NCBI GenBank assembly: GCA_049999725.1
Contig: JBNGIS010020021.1
Location: forward strand, 1 to 23,981
Reading direction: 5' to 3'
Length of the DNA: 23,981 nucleotides
From: Haplomitrium mnioides
Lineage: Eukaryota; Marchantiophyta; Haplomitriopsida; Calobryales
The notes below the pieces were generated by a model that was given only the letters and a program-made list of their open reading frames with translations, was not told where the DNA came from and did no database searches. Positions 1-9,248 of this stretch are shown one piece after another. Positions within the stretch are counted from its first letter, which is position 1. Every line of letters starts with the position of its first letter. The position numbers were made by a program, and so were the translations under genes.

Positions 1-479
1 CCATTGGTTCAGCTTGGTCTTGTGCTGGCCCTTCTGCCACATGTGTCCAGTACTCATAGAGCTAGTCCTCTCCCTCATCTGACTTTTCACATCCGAGGAC
101 CACGACACACTCCCTTGTTAAATCTGATCTTGACCTCCCAGTGCCCTCTGACAGTTTTGCAGATTCCCTATCTTCTGGTTCTGTTTTTTCTACTTCGGCT
201 TGAATGATGTAGGGAGTAGGTGTTTGCACCTTGGCTATAAATTCTTCCAACTCTTCGCCCACATTCTTCTCCTTGGCTGCCTCCAAAGCCTCCTGCAGTT
301 CTCCCACATCTTTCTGTTGCGTCGGATAGGACCATGTGGAGTTTTCCTTTTCATATTCACAATCACTAAGGAATGGCGACACTTGATTCTCATACTTTTT
401 GGCCTTTCGCCCTTTCTTGTGCTTGCCCTTATTGTGCTTGCCCTTCTTGTGGGACTTGGATTTTGCCTTGGCCCTTACT

Positions 480-1190
480 TAACAACAATCCTCTGAGGTA
501 GAGGTTTCTTCCTTTATCCATGCTGCTTCCTCCTCTTCATACTAGGAATGTAGGGCAATTGGATACTCATCCTTTTTCCCCCATGGTTTCGGGCAGTTGG
601 AAGAAACGTGTCCAGGCTGATCACAATTCCAGCACACCATAACGATCCTTCTCGGTGGTCCGGTTGCGACTCATTCATCTGCTTGTTCAGCTCCCTCTAG
701 ATTTGACGTGATGCTCACAAGAAGGGCTTGCATTACCTCCATCTTTGCACTCAATTCCGCTAAGCGAGCTTCCTCTTCTTTGGCAGCCCTCTTGATCTTT
801 TGCCCATTTTTGCACTTGCCCCTTCGGTGAGGCTTGGATCTCGCTTTGGCCCTTACTCGATAACAATCATCTGAAGCAGACGTTTCTTCCCTGGCCCAAG
901 CCGCCTCCTCCTCTTCATGCTGGGAATGTATTGCAATTGGACACTCATACTTCTGCCCCCATGGTTCTGGGCAGTTGGAGGAAACGTGTCCAGGCTGACC
1001 ACAATTCCAGCACACNNNNNNNNNNNNNNNNNNNNNNNNNNNNNNNNNNNNNNNNNNNNNNNNNNNNNNNNNNNNNNNNNNNNNNNNNNNNNNNNNNNNN
1101 NNNNNNNNNNNNNNNACCTCTATCTTTGAGCTCAATTCCGTTGAGTGTGCTTCCTCTCTCTTGGCAGCCTTTTTGATCCTTCGCTCTTTT
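480..1190 (-). repeat. 378-bp in-frame tandem duplication of the zinc-knuckle module
   Basis: Bases 843-1015 repeat at 466-637 with a constant offset of 378 bp; for example CCATGG lies at 959 and 581, and AACAATC at 862 and 484. The segment after the gap (from 1116) matches the segment from 735. Because 378 is a multiple of 3, the duplication keeps the reading frame. The copies differ at many sites, so the duplication is not recent. Confidence 0.85.
1016..1115. other. Assembly gap (100 N), predicted real size 97 bp
   Basis: This is exactly 100 Ns, the usual placeholder for a gap of unknown size. It falls inside the 378-bp tandem repeat. The matching stretch of the other copy is 638-734, or 97 bp. 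With 97 bp in the gap, the repeat offset on its right side also becomes 378. Confidence 0.9.
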
Positions 1191-1412
1191 CTCTGCTTCT
1201 TCCTTCTTGAAGATCTCTGATCATAAGAGCTGCTGCTATCGGAGTCACTGTCAGAGCTCTCCTCTGTTTTCTCATCGCTACTTGAACTATCAGAAGAGTA
1301 TTCCGACACATACCTAGCCCGTCTTTTCCTTCGTGTGCGGTTATGGCCCATTCCCTGAATGGAGAGATGATAACTTGGTTCCGGATTGGTCTCAGGTTTT
1401 TTCAAACCATTC

Positions 1413-1430
1413 GCCCTCCTTCTAGCGCCA
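1413..1430 (-). other. Primer-binding-site-like sequence
   Basis: On the minus strand this reads TGGCGCTAGAAGGAGGGC, so the plus strand ends in CCA like a mature tRNA 3' end. Five A/T bases separate it from a TGT...ACA-type LTR terminus at 1436, and the gag-like frame starts 8 bases further on. This order (LTR end, PBS, gag) is standard for LTR retrotransposons. I did not identify the tRNA. Confidence 0.6.
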
Positions 1431-2704
1431 AAAAATGTATGTCAGCCCCCTTCTTCTGGTCTTATCCTCCGAACACCGCTCTTCAGAAGGAAAAGGCTGA
1501 TTTTTACGGGGTTCAAGTTCTTTTATGAGATGGCCCCGCTGCAAGTTATCAATTCCAGGCCTTAAGGGGGTTCCTCCTCACCTTATTGACCTTTCTCCTT
1601 GTTCAATTCTCTATTCACACATTCATACACACCACAGAAGCGTCTCTGATCAAATTCCGAAGTGGATTTCAGGGATCCGAAATAGGATCCAGACTCAAAG
1701 TTTTACAATGCAATATCAAGTCCTGATATCTGAATTATACAGGGGATCTGTCCCCTTATTGCCTTATCCTCTGACTTTGATTCTTGGACCCCTACTGATC
1801 TGAGATCCTGTTCACTTTGGATCTATAATATTTCTTCAGTAATTACAAACAAAATACAAAACTAACTAAACCCTGCACACACAACACCACACACTCTGTC
1901 GGCGTTCCTCTGACTTGGGCTGATCCCCGCAACACAGTCGTGACCTCTCAACCCTCCATTCCTCTCGTTCCTCTACAACTCTTCTGATTCTCCCAAGATC
2001 CGATCTTTACTGCCTCCCTTGCACTCATGATCTTTATTCTAGCAATTCCAACCTTCTCATAAGTCTCACGATTCCAGTGACACTTCCCACTCTACTCACG
2101 CACCCTTCTCCAGATAGTCTTTTTACCTTCCCTCGTAAGAAGCCCTAGTTTGACTTCCTCAAGATCGGAAGAGTTCTTGTTTAACTTCCACCTCTGGAAG
2201 ACAGTCCTCTCGACTGCTGGCCACCCACTCCACCCCGAAGCTTCGATGGATCTTCTTACACCATGCGCGGGCACGAATGCAGCTACTCCTTCTTGACTTC
2301 CCTTGAGAGAATAAACCAAAAACGCCCTTGACGTTCCTAGGATTGTTGCTCCTGCACAGTTGGCACTAAGGCAACCCCAAAGATCCCACCTTGGCAGCCC
2401 CTCCGATTTCAAGACAACCCAGATTCTCTTCAGCCTTCAAGTATCAGTCCACCTCCGATGCTAGTCCACCCGTAGAGATGAGTACACTTGGATCGTCTGA
2501 GCCTCTAGAGCTCCTCGCCCAGCGATTCCCAGCGCCCCTCCAGTCCACCTCCACCCCTGCTAGCCCCATGCTCGAGTTCACCTACCTCAAGTGAAGCTTC
2601 AAGAAATCTGTCCTCCCTCCATCGTGTGTCTTCCTTTCTGCTATCACTCTCATGACTTGCAAGCTTGCATTTACACCAACCCCTTAAACATGGCAGACGA
2701 TCCC

Positions 2705-2710
2705 TTTATA
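2705..2710 (-). promoter_or_regulatory. TATA-like box in the putative LTR
   Basis: The minus strand reads GAGTATAAAGGGA here, 1.27 kb before the putative LTR/PBS junction. If the LTR model is right, this would be the element promoter. A TATA word alone is weak evidence. Confidence 0.3.
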
Positions 2711-3397
2711 CTCCTTGCTTACCTTGTTGAAACCTTCTTGTTTCCCCCGCATTCGGCAATTAATCTTGTTAAGCAACGTCGTGGTGACACCTGGCCAGTA
2801 CGAGCAACGACTAACTGAAGCAGTTAATCCGAGGTTCTCAACTATCGTTCTGAAAATCCCGTGGAATCCTAGAAGATGCCCCTAGCGCGGACTGGGTGCG
2901 AAGCTGGCACTCGGTCGAATGTGGGTGAAGACTGTGCTCAGAGCTCTTGATCATGGCATAGATCCGACCCTAGTAGCTCGACGTAGATTTACGCTTTCAA
3001 ATTAGAAGAGTAGAGCTCGACGTCCTTGAAGTCGCAGATTCCAAAGTGTCCCCGCGGGACCCCGATGATGACCCATTCAATGCGCCACTTCATTAGATCT
3101 GTCGTAGAGTTAGTCGTAGTCGAGGAGGGCGATCCGACATGGTGAAGCTCAGCTAGATCCGAAGAAGAATTCCAAGAAGAGAGAGACAATAATCTGAAGA
3201 GCCGTGACCCCTGAATCCGAAGAAGGTGCAATCCGCAAGTGATTATGAAGATAGAGGCCATGTCATCCACAAGCTCCTTCGGAACTTCCCCGTCGCCCTT
3301 GGAACTCAACAGGTTGCCACGTATTCCGTCAATTCCAAGATGCTCGCGGAATCTGTTAGATTTCTGAGTCCCATGGAGGTGCCAGGTTTCTGCTGTG

Positions 3398-3649
3398 GCG
3401 CCGTCTGACGCCGCCCCACAAAGGGGTAGGTGGACCGTCGTATTTGACCTGATTCCGTATTTGACCCGTCGCTGACCCGCAGGAACCCTCGGACCACCAC
3501 TAAACGCCACGTCATCCGTCACTGCGCCGTCCGACGCCGCCTCGCAAGGGGGTAGGCGGAACGTCACCTTGACCGGATTCCGTAGTTGACCCATTGCTGA
3601 CTCGCTGGAACCCTCGGACCATAGTGGAGCGCCACGTCATCCGTCAAAT
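3398..3649. repeat. Two tandem 126-bp GC-rich units
   Basis: Unit 1 (3398-3523) and unit 2 (3524-3649) both start GCGCCGTC, share AAGGGG(G)TAGG near the start and GGAACCCTCGGACCA later, and end CGCCACGTCATCCGTCA. The period of 126 is a multiple of 3, which opens a spurious 201-codon minus-strand frame across the array. Confidence 0.85.
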
Positions 3650-5049
3650 AATTCACTCGTCGAGTAAGAACGGTACATTTTATCATCGCTTCGGAACTCG
3701 CTCGGAATAAGAACTGAGGCTTCCTTCGCTAACTCTTTGCTTCGCTTGATATAGGAACTATGGCAGACTCCCCGTGGATCCCCTTTGAACTTTTAGCGCG
3801 CCTCGTTGAACTTTCGTCCTCGCCAATGCTAGAACTCCGATAGGTCACCCTTTCGGTTGCTGGTCCCTTGCTTCTTCTTCTGGCCGGATCGTCGCTTCAT
3901 CGCCTTTTCGCCATAAGAACTAAGTGCACCATAAACTCTCGTCGAACTTTCAGACCATACCTTATCGAACTTTCTACCGCTTCGCCGCATCAGCGATATA
4001 TCAGCATTTTGCTTTGCTCGCTCTTTGTCTGGCCGGACACGTGATAAGTCACTATTTCGCATCCGTTCCCTTGGTCTCTAGTTGGGCTTCTTGTCGGATC
4101 CCCATTAAGTGGTCTCCCCACTTAGGGAGGCTAATCGGAACCCGTTTACCCGGGGCTTCCCCATTTTCCTCTAAGTCCCGCAGACTCTCTGGGAATGCCA
4201 TGTGTCCCTGAATCCGTGAAGCGCGGTGAGACTGCCATGTTTCCGCAGCTCCCCACGAAGTTCCTGAGTCCGTAATTATGATCCGTCGTTGTTTTGTCCT
4301 TCTCGCTTAGCCTTGCCGTTGACTTAAGGAATCTTCCATGCCACCGTAATAGTGACTAGTCTTTGCTTCGTCAGCCGCCGCTTCATCATCACTTCGGACC
4401 CGTCGGATCTTCCTTCACGGATCTATTTTAAGTAGGGAACCCACATAGGGAGGCTGATCGGATCCAACTTAACCGGTCCTTCCCACATCGTGGGATTAAG
4501 CGGAACCCCTTTAACAGGTCTCCCCACTTAAGAAGGCTCGGTTCTAATGTTTGTCCAGTTGTACCCTATGATGAACTTCTTCCGATACTTGCATCAGACT
4601 CCCACCCTTCCTCTGTCAAGAGGACTTCGGACTGCGGGAAAGCATTTGTGTTTACCTGGAGAAAGAGGTGTCCCTCGATCTCTAGTGTTGTCGTTGCTCC
4701 CCGATGCATGTCGCCCTTGTCCCCTACCTTGAATCCGTCGTTTTGACTTGTTGGGCGACCCGTTATCCTTTGTTATGGCTTCCTACCCTCCTCTGCTGAT
4801 GCGCGACCTTCCTTGAACCTCGTCCTGTGGTCTCCTTGACCTGACACTCCATTGCGACTCTCCTCTGCTCTCCCGATCCCCTTTGCCCTGCCTCGTCTTC
4901 CCTCTCTCTTCCAGTCCCTTCCTTTCTGGTCTTCTTGGCGCTGACATTTCTAGCTCTTGCCCCCTTCCTTCATAATATGAATCCGATTCCGCTACTTCGG
5001 ATCGGAAGAATGAAGTAACCGGTGCTTATCTTCCGATTAGAGTTAATGT

Positions 5050-5612
5050 GGTGCTTTCCGCTCATCTTACCACTTCAGACTGGAGAATTATCATCGTTGC
5101 TGCTTCTAGTCTCTTGTAAACCGCATTAGCTCCTGTTCCACTGGCTGACACTATAAAACAACCACAGTACACAGCCCGTATTTTCTGGTTTTCGATCAGC
5201 ATTCCTTGGTATTGGTGGAATTTGAGGTGCCCATAGAGCGAGTTCTGGTCACAACCATAATGGAAAAATTGGAGAGTCAAAGGGAGCGTATGGAAAACCT
5301 GGAATGGCTGGAGGAGGCGAGGATGACAGCAAATCATAGGTCAGAACATCAACAACACTTAAGTAAGAACCAACAAGCTCGACAACTGAAGGCGTTCATA
5401 TGAGCTCAAGACAAGGGATTTAGTTCTGCTCTATGATAGCCAATTCATGCACTTTCCAGGGAAGTTGCACACCAGGTGGATGGGACCCTACATTCTTTGA
5501 AGATTGCACCCAAACGGGTCAGTGGAGTTGACCACACTACAAGGGGAACAAATCGACGATTGGGTGCACTGTGACTACTTGAAAAAATATTTTTACATGG
5601 AGGAGGGGAATT
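5050..5612 (+). pseudogene. Ty3/gypsy integrase C-terminal remnant
   Basis: Plus-strand frames carry the end of a gypsy Pol. They read a degenerate T-PQT-like patch near 5075, then HSPYFLVFDQH (from about 5170) and VEFEVPIERV (from about 5216). A Glu/Arg-rich helical stretch follows (LEWLEEARMTANHR). After a TGA near 5401 comes FPGKLHTRWMGPYIL, a stop, then LHPNGSVELTTLQGEQIDD and LKKYFYMEEGN ending at about 5612. This order matches the region after the integrase catalytic core in plant gypsy elements, ending with the RWMGPY module. At least two in-frame stops and probable frameshifts show it is dead. The rest of pol is missing, apparently replaced or displaced by the minus-strand element to the left. 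Confidence 0.75.
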
Positions 5613-5708
5613 GAGGAGGGGGTTTCACCATAAACTAGTCCAAGGAAGTGGAGTGGGTTTCTGTAATTCTGTGATAGAGTGTGTGGTCGGGTTGCCATGG
5701 GGGTTTTT

Positions 5709-6160
5709 GTTGGAAATGTATCTTTGCTGCTGTAGAATAGCTGGCTCTGATACATGATGAACATGTATCCTTGCTGATGTAAATAGAAACAACTAACTAT
5801 TGTTAGTTGTATAGTGAAGCTAGTGTAGATATCTAGTGGACATTTTAGAAGGGCTGCCAATTTGAAGGCTCCCCGTTAGACATTTATACTTGGGTCAAAG
5901 AGCAATTAGCAATAGGCTCAAGAATAGGATATTTGTTGGAATGTCAGAAGGGGCGCCTCATTCTAGTGATTCCCTTACCACTCTTCTATTAGATGCCCCA
6001 CTCTTTTATTAAGGGGCAACTTGTATGTCAGTGCAAGCTGACTCTATTGATATATAAACATGAGGAATCCTCGTAAGGATGCATCCTCATCAACCCATAT
6101 TTCCCTTGTGTATTCTTCCTCTTCCTTTGGTTCATATTTGTAAAGGTGTTCTTGATAGCA
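5709..6160 (+). mobile_element. Possible 3' LTR of the plus-strand gypsy remnant
   Basis: After the pol remnant come purine-rich tracts (GAGGAGGGGG near 5613-5622 and ATGGGGG near 5698-5704) and then TGTTGGAAATG at 5709, a plausible LTR start. A TATA box (TATATAAA, 6051-6058) lies about 340 bp in. A second TGTTGGAATG occurs near 5934, so the start is uncertain. I could not find a convincing CA terminus; the end given is arbitrary, at the CA inside a perfect 8-bp hairpin (6151-6168). Confidence 0.35.
6051..6058 (+). promoter_or_regulatory. TATA box in the putative LTR
   Basis: TATATAAA on the plus strand, about 340 bp inside the putative LTR. This is where an LTR promoter would be expected, but no transcript evidence is visible. 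Confidence 0.35.
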
Positions 6161-6168
6161 CTATCAAG
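6151..6168. repeat. Perfect 8-bp inverted repeat
   Basis: CTTGATAG, CA, CTATCAAG: a short palindrome with a 2-base centre. It lies near the possible end of the plus-strand LTR and before the 19-bp minisatellite. Function unknown. Confidence 0.7.
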
Positions 6169-6222
6169 ATATCGCGCAAGGAGGCTGCGGCTTCTCTGGT
6201 TGCGAATGTGAGCACGTTAACG

Positions 6223-6336
6223 TCGAGGAGGTCACGTAAGCGTGAGGAGGTCGTGGAAGCGTGAGGAGGTCGCGAGCTCGTGAGGAATTCGCAAGTTTGT
6301 GAGGAGGTCGCGCAAGCGTGAGGAGGCTGCGAATTC
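6223..6336. repeat. 19-bp minisatellite, six units
   Basis: Six contiguous 19-bp units start at 6223, 6242, 6261, 6280, 6299 and 6318, with the core GTGAGGAGGTCGCG followed by a variable 5-base tail. A period of 19 cycles through all three frames, so no protein repeat is implied. A similar AAGGAGGCTGCG lies just before it at about 6178. About 85 bases downstream, GCGTTTT/AAAACGC forms another short dyad near 6423-6439. Confidence 0.85.
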
Positions 6337-7685
6337 GCGAGACGGTTGCAGGTCTAGTGGTGAAAAGCAAGATGTCGAAAAAGAGGAATCGAGTCCCCGT
6401 TTTTTGACTTCCTTGCAGTATCGCGTTTTTGTAAAACGCAATATCAGCCAGCAACGCTCGGCAATGGGGAGCGTCTGGAAATTTTCGTGACCTAGCCGGA
6501 GCCAGTTCAGACTTCTATATCTAGATCAAAAAGGCAATCTCACAAGGGGTTGCAAACTTTTCAAGAAAGGGAACAGGTGGGCCCTCAGATAATGTCTGAG
6601 GAAGAAAAGAACAAGATAAAGGAGTCTACAATCTAGCATTGCAGAGTCCGTGAAGAAACAATAACAATAAGGCTAGAGAATTTGAATCTTCCTAAACTTG
6701 GAATGGACAACTGGGGTTCATTCCATATTTGAAGATTGAATGAAGATTTTGTTGAGCTTCTAGTGCAAAGAATGCTCACAAACAAGTATGTGCATAGTTT
6801 TTTTATCGTGGTGGTTGACCCAAACTATGGGTTGAAGGACAAGTCAGAGTTTGACATCAAGAACATTGACAAGTATCGTTACAAGATTGCGGGAGGCAAT
6901 CACAATGCTGTAGCAAGGCAACTATTAATCATGAGATATGGAGCAAAGAACTTGACATTATCGCTCTGCAATTGTTATGTCTATGTGGGCCTTACACCAA
7001 CAGAGACCGACATTTTTGTTACCGATGACAATTATGACCAAAGGTACAAGCTGGAAATGACCTCTATTCAAAAGGTCGAATATTGGTATGAGAGATTTGT
7101 GGAGAGTGGGATGTGTCATCCCAAAAATTGAAAAGGGAGTTGGTGCTAGAAACCTTGGAGATAAAGCCCAAGTCAACTCTTGATAAGACGGTAACTTATC
7201 AGGACAACTGGTTCCAACTCGCATTCAGAAGTGGGGAGCTCTAGGATCTACAACAAAGCATTTTCTCGATGTGGGAGAAGAACACGGTCAAAGGCCAGAA
7301 GCCAAAGGCCAAAGGATCGTTGAGAATGGAGGACATGAAGTGGATGCCTTGAAGGTCCCTTCAAGGTCTTCCTGATGAGGTGAAGATTTCAATTTTGAAG
7401 CAAGTGGAAGCCGGAGAGTTTTCAATAGACAAAATGTCTCAAGAGGTAGAGAGACATAGAGTTTCAGCAGTTATAGTGAAAAGTTTTTGTTCATAAGTCT
7501 ACTGCAACACTTGGGAGGAGGCAAGAGTGGAGTACCCTCTCCACACTGAGGAGTACAAGATGGCTGCGTTCTATTCAAGCTTTGAGAAGCTTTTGATAAG
7601 TTCATCTTTTCACACCACATTCATTTCTGTGGAGTTACATCGAATTTATTTCAAGTTGTCCTTTGTTTTAAAAAAAAGGTTTAGG

Positions 7686-7830
7686 GTCCATGCGCGTATG
7701 GACTTTGCAGTCAAAGCGTGAAAGAACTTCGTAGTTCAGACGCGCATGAACATCAAGGTCCATGTGCACATGGACTTTGCATTCCAAGCGTGCAGGTAAT
7801 GCGAAGTCCGTGCGCACATGGAATTCAGTG
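7686..7830. repeat. Palindromic GTCCATG...CATGGAC motif cluster (in a presumed intron)
   Basis: GTCCATGTGCACATGGAC at 7758-7775 is a perfect 18-bp palindrome. GTCCATGCGCGTATGGAC at 7686-7703 has perfect 6-base arms, and CCGTGCGCACATGG near 7809 is a degenerate copy. The centres alternate purine and pyrimidine. The same motif family makes up the array at 8810-9248. The cluster sits between coding-like blocks 2 and 3 of the gene relic. Confidence 0.8.
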
Positions 7831-8453
7831 CCCTTCTCTAGCATATTTTTTTTGTCTCTCTATAATGTTTTCTATTTATTTTTTTGTTCTGGAGGACAAA
7901 ACTTTCAAACGGTAGCTGGCTGAAAAATTAACAACAGCCGCAAAAAGTCAAAAAAAATCAGGGGTCGAAGAAGCCTCTAAAGATCAGGACCAGGCTCCCA
8001 CCTTAGTTTCCTATCCTCCAGCTTTTCTTCTCCATTGCCAAAAGGCTAGAGAGTGGAAAGTAAGGCAGCAAAGCGGTGCTGCATCTCTTACAACTGAAGG
8101 AGTTGTGAGAGACAAGGAAGAAGATTTAATGTCTTATGCTGATGGTCTCAACGTGGCATTTCACCAAGTCCACGGGGAGGCCAACGCTCGACCGTTGAAG
8201 GGTCTTGTGAAACCTAGGTGTTTCACTTTGGCTATTGCTGATATTCCTTATGGTTACAATGTAACCATAAGGAATGTAAGCATGATGATTCTGAACCCTT
8301 TTCAAAAGATGACATTTTTGACATGGTTTCATCTTTTGCGACAATTACAACGTCGGATTTTTGGTCTTTTGTTATTATACATTCGTCGCAGCAGTTTGGC
8401 ATTGTCGAGGATGCCCTTTTGGAAGTCTAATGTGCAGTCAACCATGGCATGTA

Positions 8454-8550
8454 GTAAGTTGTTCTTTGAGTTTTTTGTTTTTGATTTCTCTTTTTTACTT
8501 TTGCTGCATTTTGGTTGCAATATTTGATTTGTTTGTTTTTCTTTTTACAG
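8454..8550 (+). other. Probable intron in the gene relic
   Basis: The donor is GTAAGT at 8454. The acceptor is a T-rich tract ending TTTTTACAG at 8550. Removing the 97 bases joins the block ending HGM to the block starting DKSNIHHSGGP in phase. A surviving intron implies the locus was an ordinary gene copy and not a processed retrocopy. Confidence 0.55.
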
Positions 8551-8809
8551 GGACAAAAGCAACATTCATCATTCTGGTGGTCCTTGAATCGCACATGCCC
8601 ACAAATATTGGAATGTGGGCTATTGGACGAAAGAAAGGAAGAGGAGCATGAGGTTTTTTAATTTGCAGCCTGCTCCTTCGACTGGACTTCCTCTGCAAAT
8701 CATGCATAGTGTTTTTAGTTGTCTTGAATTTGGTGTGCCTAAGAATGGTTTGAGTCAATTGTTAGTCTAAAAATGGTTTGGAGTGAATTGCTAATCTAAG
8801 AATGGTTTG

Positions 8810-9248
8810 GAGTCTCTGTGCACATGGGCTTGGAGTCCATGTACACATGGGCTTGGAGTCCAAACGCATATGAACTCTTGCAATCTTTGGTCGCTCAGGC
8901 TTTACATTCTTGTTTAGAGTCTATGCGCACATAAGCTTTCTAGTTCTCGTTTGGAGTCTATGCGCGCATAAGCTTTAAGGTTATTGTTCAGAGTCCATGC
9001 ATGCATAAGCCAAAGGGTTCTTGTTCAAAGTCTATACGTGCATAGGCTTTAGGGTTCTTGTTTAGAATCTTGGTGCACACAAGTTTTAGGGTTCTAGCTC
9101 AAAGTCCATGTGTGCATAGCTTTATTGTTCTTGTTCAGAGTCTAAGCCCGCATAGCATACAAGATTCTCGTTCGGAGTTTATGCGTGCATAGGCTTAAGG
9201 GTTCTAGTTTGGAGTCTATGCTTGCATAGGATTTAATAGCTATGACTC
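8810..9248. repeat. 37-bp minisatellite with palindromic cores
   Basis: Nine contiguous units start at 8917, 8954, 8991, 9028, 9065, 9102, 9138, 9175 and 9212, so all are 37 bp apart except one spacing of 36. Each has the pattern GAGTCTATGCGYGCATARGCTT, then TAGGGTTCTTGTT (written in two parts). Two shorter 23-bp units at 8810-8855 and a long spacer lead in. The core ATGCGCGCAT-type palindrome is related to the cluster at 7686-7830. The array starts about 40 bp after the last stop of the gene relic. Confidence 0.88.

Larger units (their letters stand above)
1..1405 (-). pseudogene. Decayed Ty3/gypsy gag-like frame with duplicated zinc knuckles (partial)
   Basis: One minus-strand frame runs from 1405 to the window edge and is interrupted by stops near 673, 540 and 479 and by an assembly gap. 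It begins with a Ser/Asp/Arg-rich stretch (YSSDSSSSDEKTEESSDS, then basic RRKKQRKERR). Next come two CCHC zinc knuckles, CWNCGQPGHVSSNC near 1013-972 and CWNCDQPGHVSSNC near 635-594, each followed by an acidic EEEEAAW segment and a Lys-rich tail. The rest is a Glu-rich region. CX2CX4HX4C knuckles are typical of retroelement Gag nucleocapsid. The start lies only 8 bases past a PBS-like site, which supports a 5'-proximal gag. I see no capsid domain before the knuckles, so this may be a non-autonomous or rearranged element. Pol would lie left of the window. The retroelement call is fairly secure; the lineage is not. Confidence 0.72.
1436..5040 (-). mobile_element. Non-coding stretch, possibly a very long 5' LTR of the gag-bearing element
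   Basis: The left end is the putative 3' terminus of a 5' LTR (TGTATGTC on the plus strand, abutting the PBS). No coding region is convincing through to about 5040, where a plus-strand gypsy integrase remnant takes over. The interval has fairly uniform composition, many TCCGA/GAATCCG words, a TATA-like box at 2705-2710 (minus) and internal repeats. The words CCCACTTAGGGAGGCT near 4118 and CCACATAGGGAGGCT near 4441 recur with similar flanks. I could not find the right border, so the LTR may be much shorter and the rest unrelated sequence. An LTR of about 3.6 kb would be unusual but is known for Tat/Ogre-type elements. Confidence 0.35.
6592..8770 (+). pseudogene. Gene relic with ParB-like and adenine-methyltransferase-like regions
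   Basis: Four consistent coding-like blocks can be followed. Block 1 (6592-7131, frame 1, stops at 6634 and 6730) includes KYRYKIAGGNHNAVARQLL, resembling the GGNH/box region of ParB/sulfiredoxin-fold domains. Block 2 (about 7200-7620, frame 3, stops at 7242, 7350 and 7494) includes LPDEVKISILKQVEAGEFS and WEEARVEYPLHTEEYKMAA. Block 3 (about 7895-8277, frame 2, stop at 7913) ends in CFTLAIADIPYGYNV, resembling methyltransferase motif IV. It continues in frame 1 (8278-8453, stop at 8428) with FSKDDIFDMVSSFATITTSD and WSFVIIHSS. Block 4 (8551-8770, stop at 8585) includes YWNVGYWTKERKRSMRFF. A GT-AG intron fits 8454-8550, and another probably covers about 7620-7895. Most stops are one transition from a sense codon. 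I see the frames directly; the domain names are inferred from motifs. Confidence 0.55.

Noticed and set aside
2989-3594. 201-codon open frame on the minus strand
   Set aside because: It owes its length to the 126-bp tandem repeat (period divisible by 3), has no recognisable domain, and lies in a non-coding, LTR-like stretch.
6022-6031. TGTATGTCAG shared with the putative LTR end at 1436
   Set aside because: The match stops after 10 bases, and 10-mers shared by chance are expected in a window this size.
8917-9248. Regular 37-bp repeats that might suggest a CRISPR array
   Set aside because: Units are contiguous with no unique spacers, diverge gradually and lie in a plant-type locus; this is a minisatellite.
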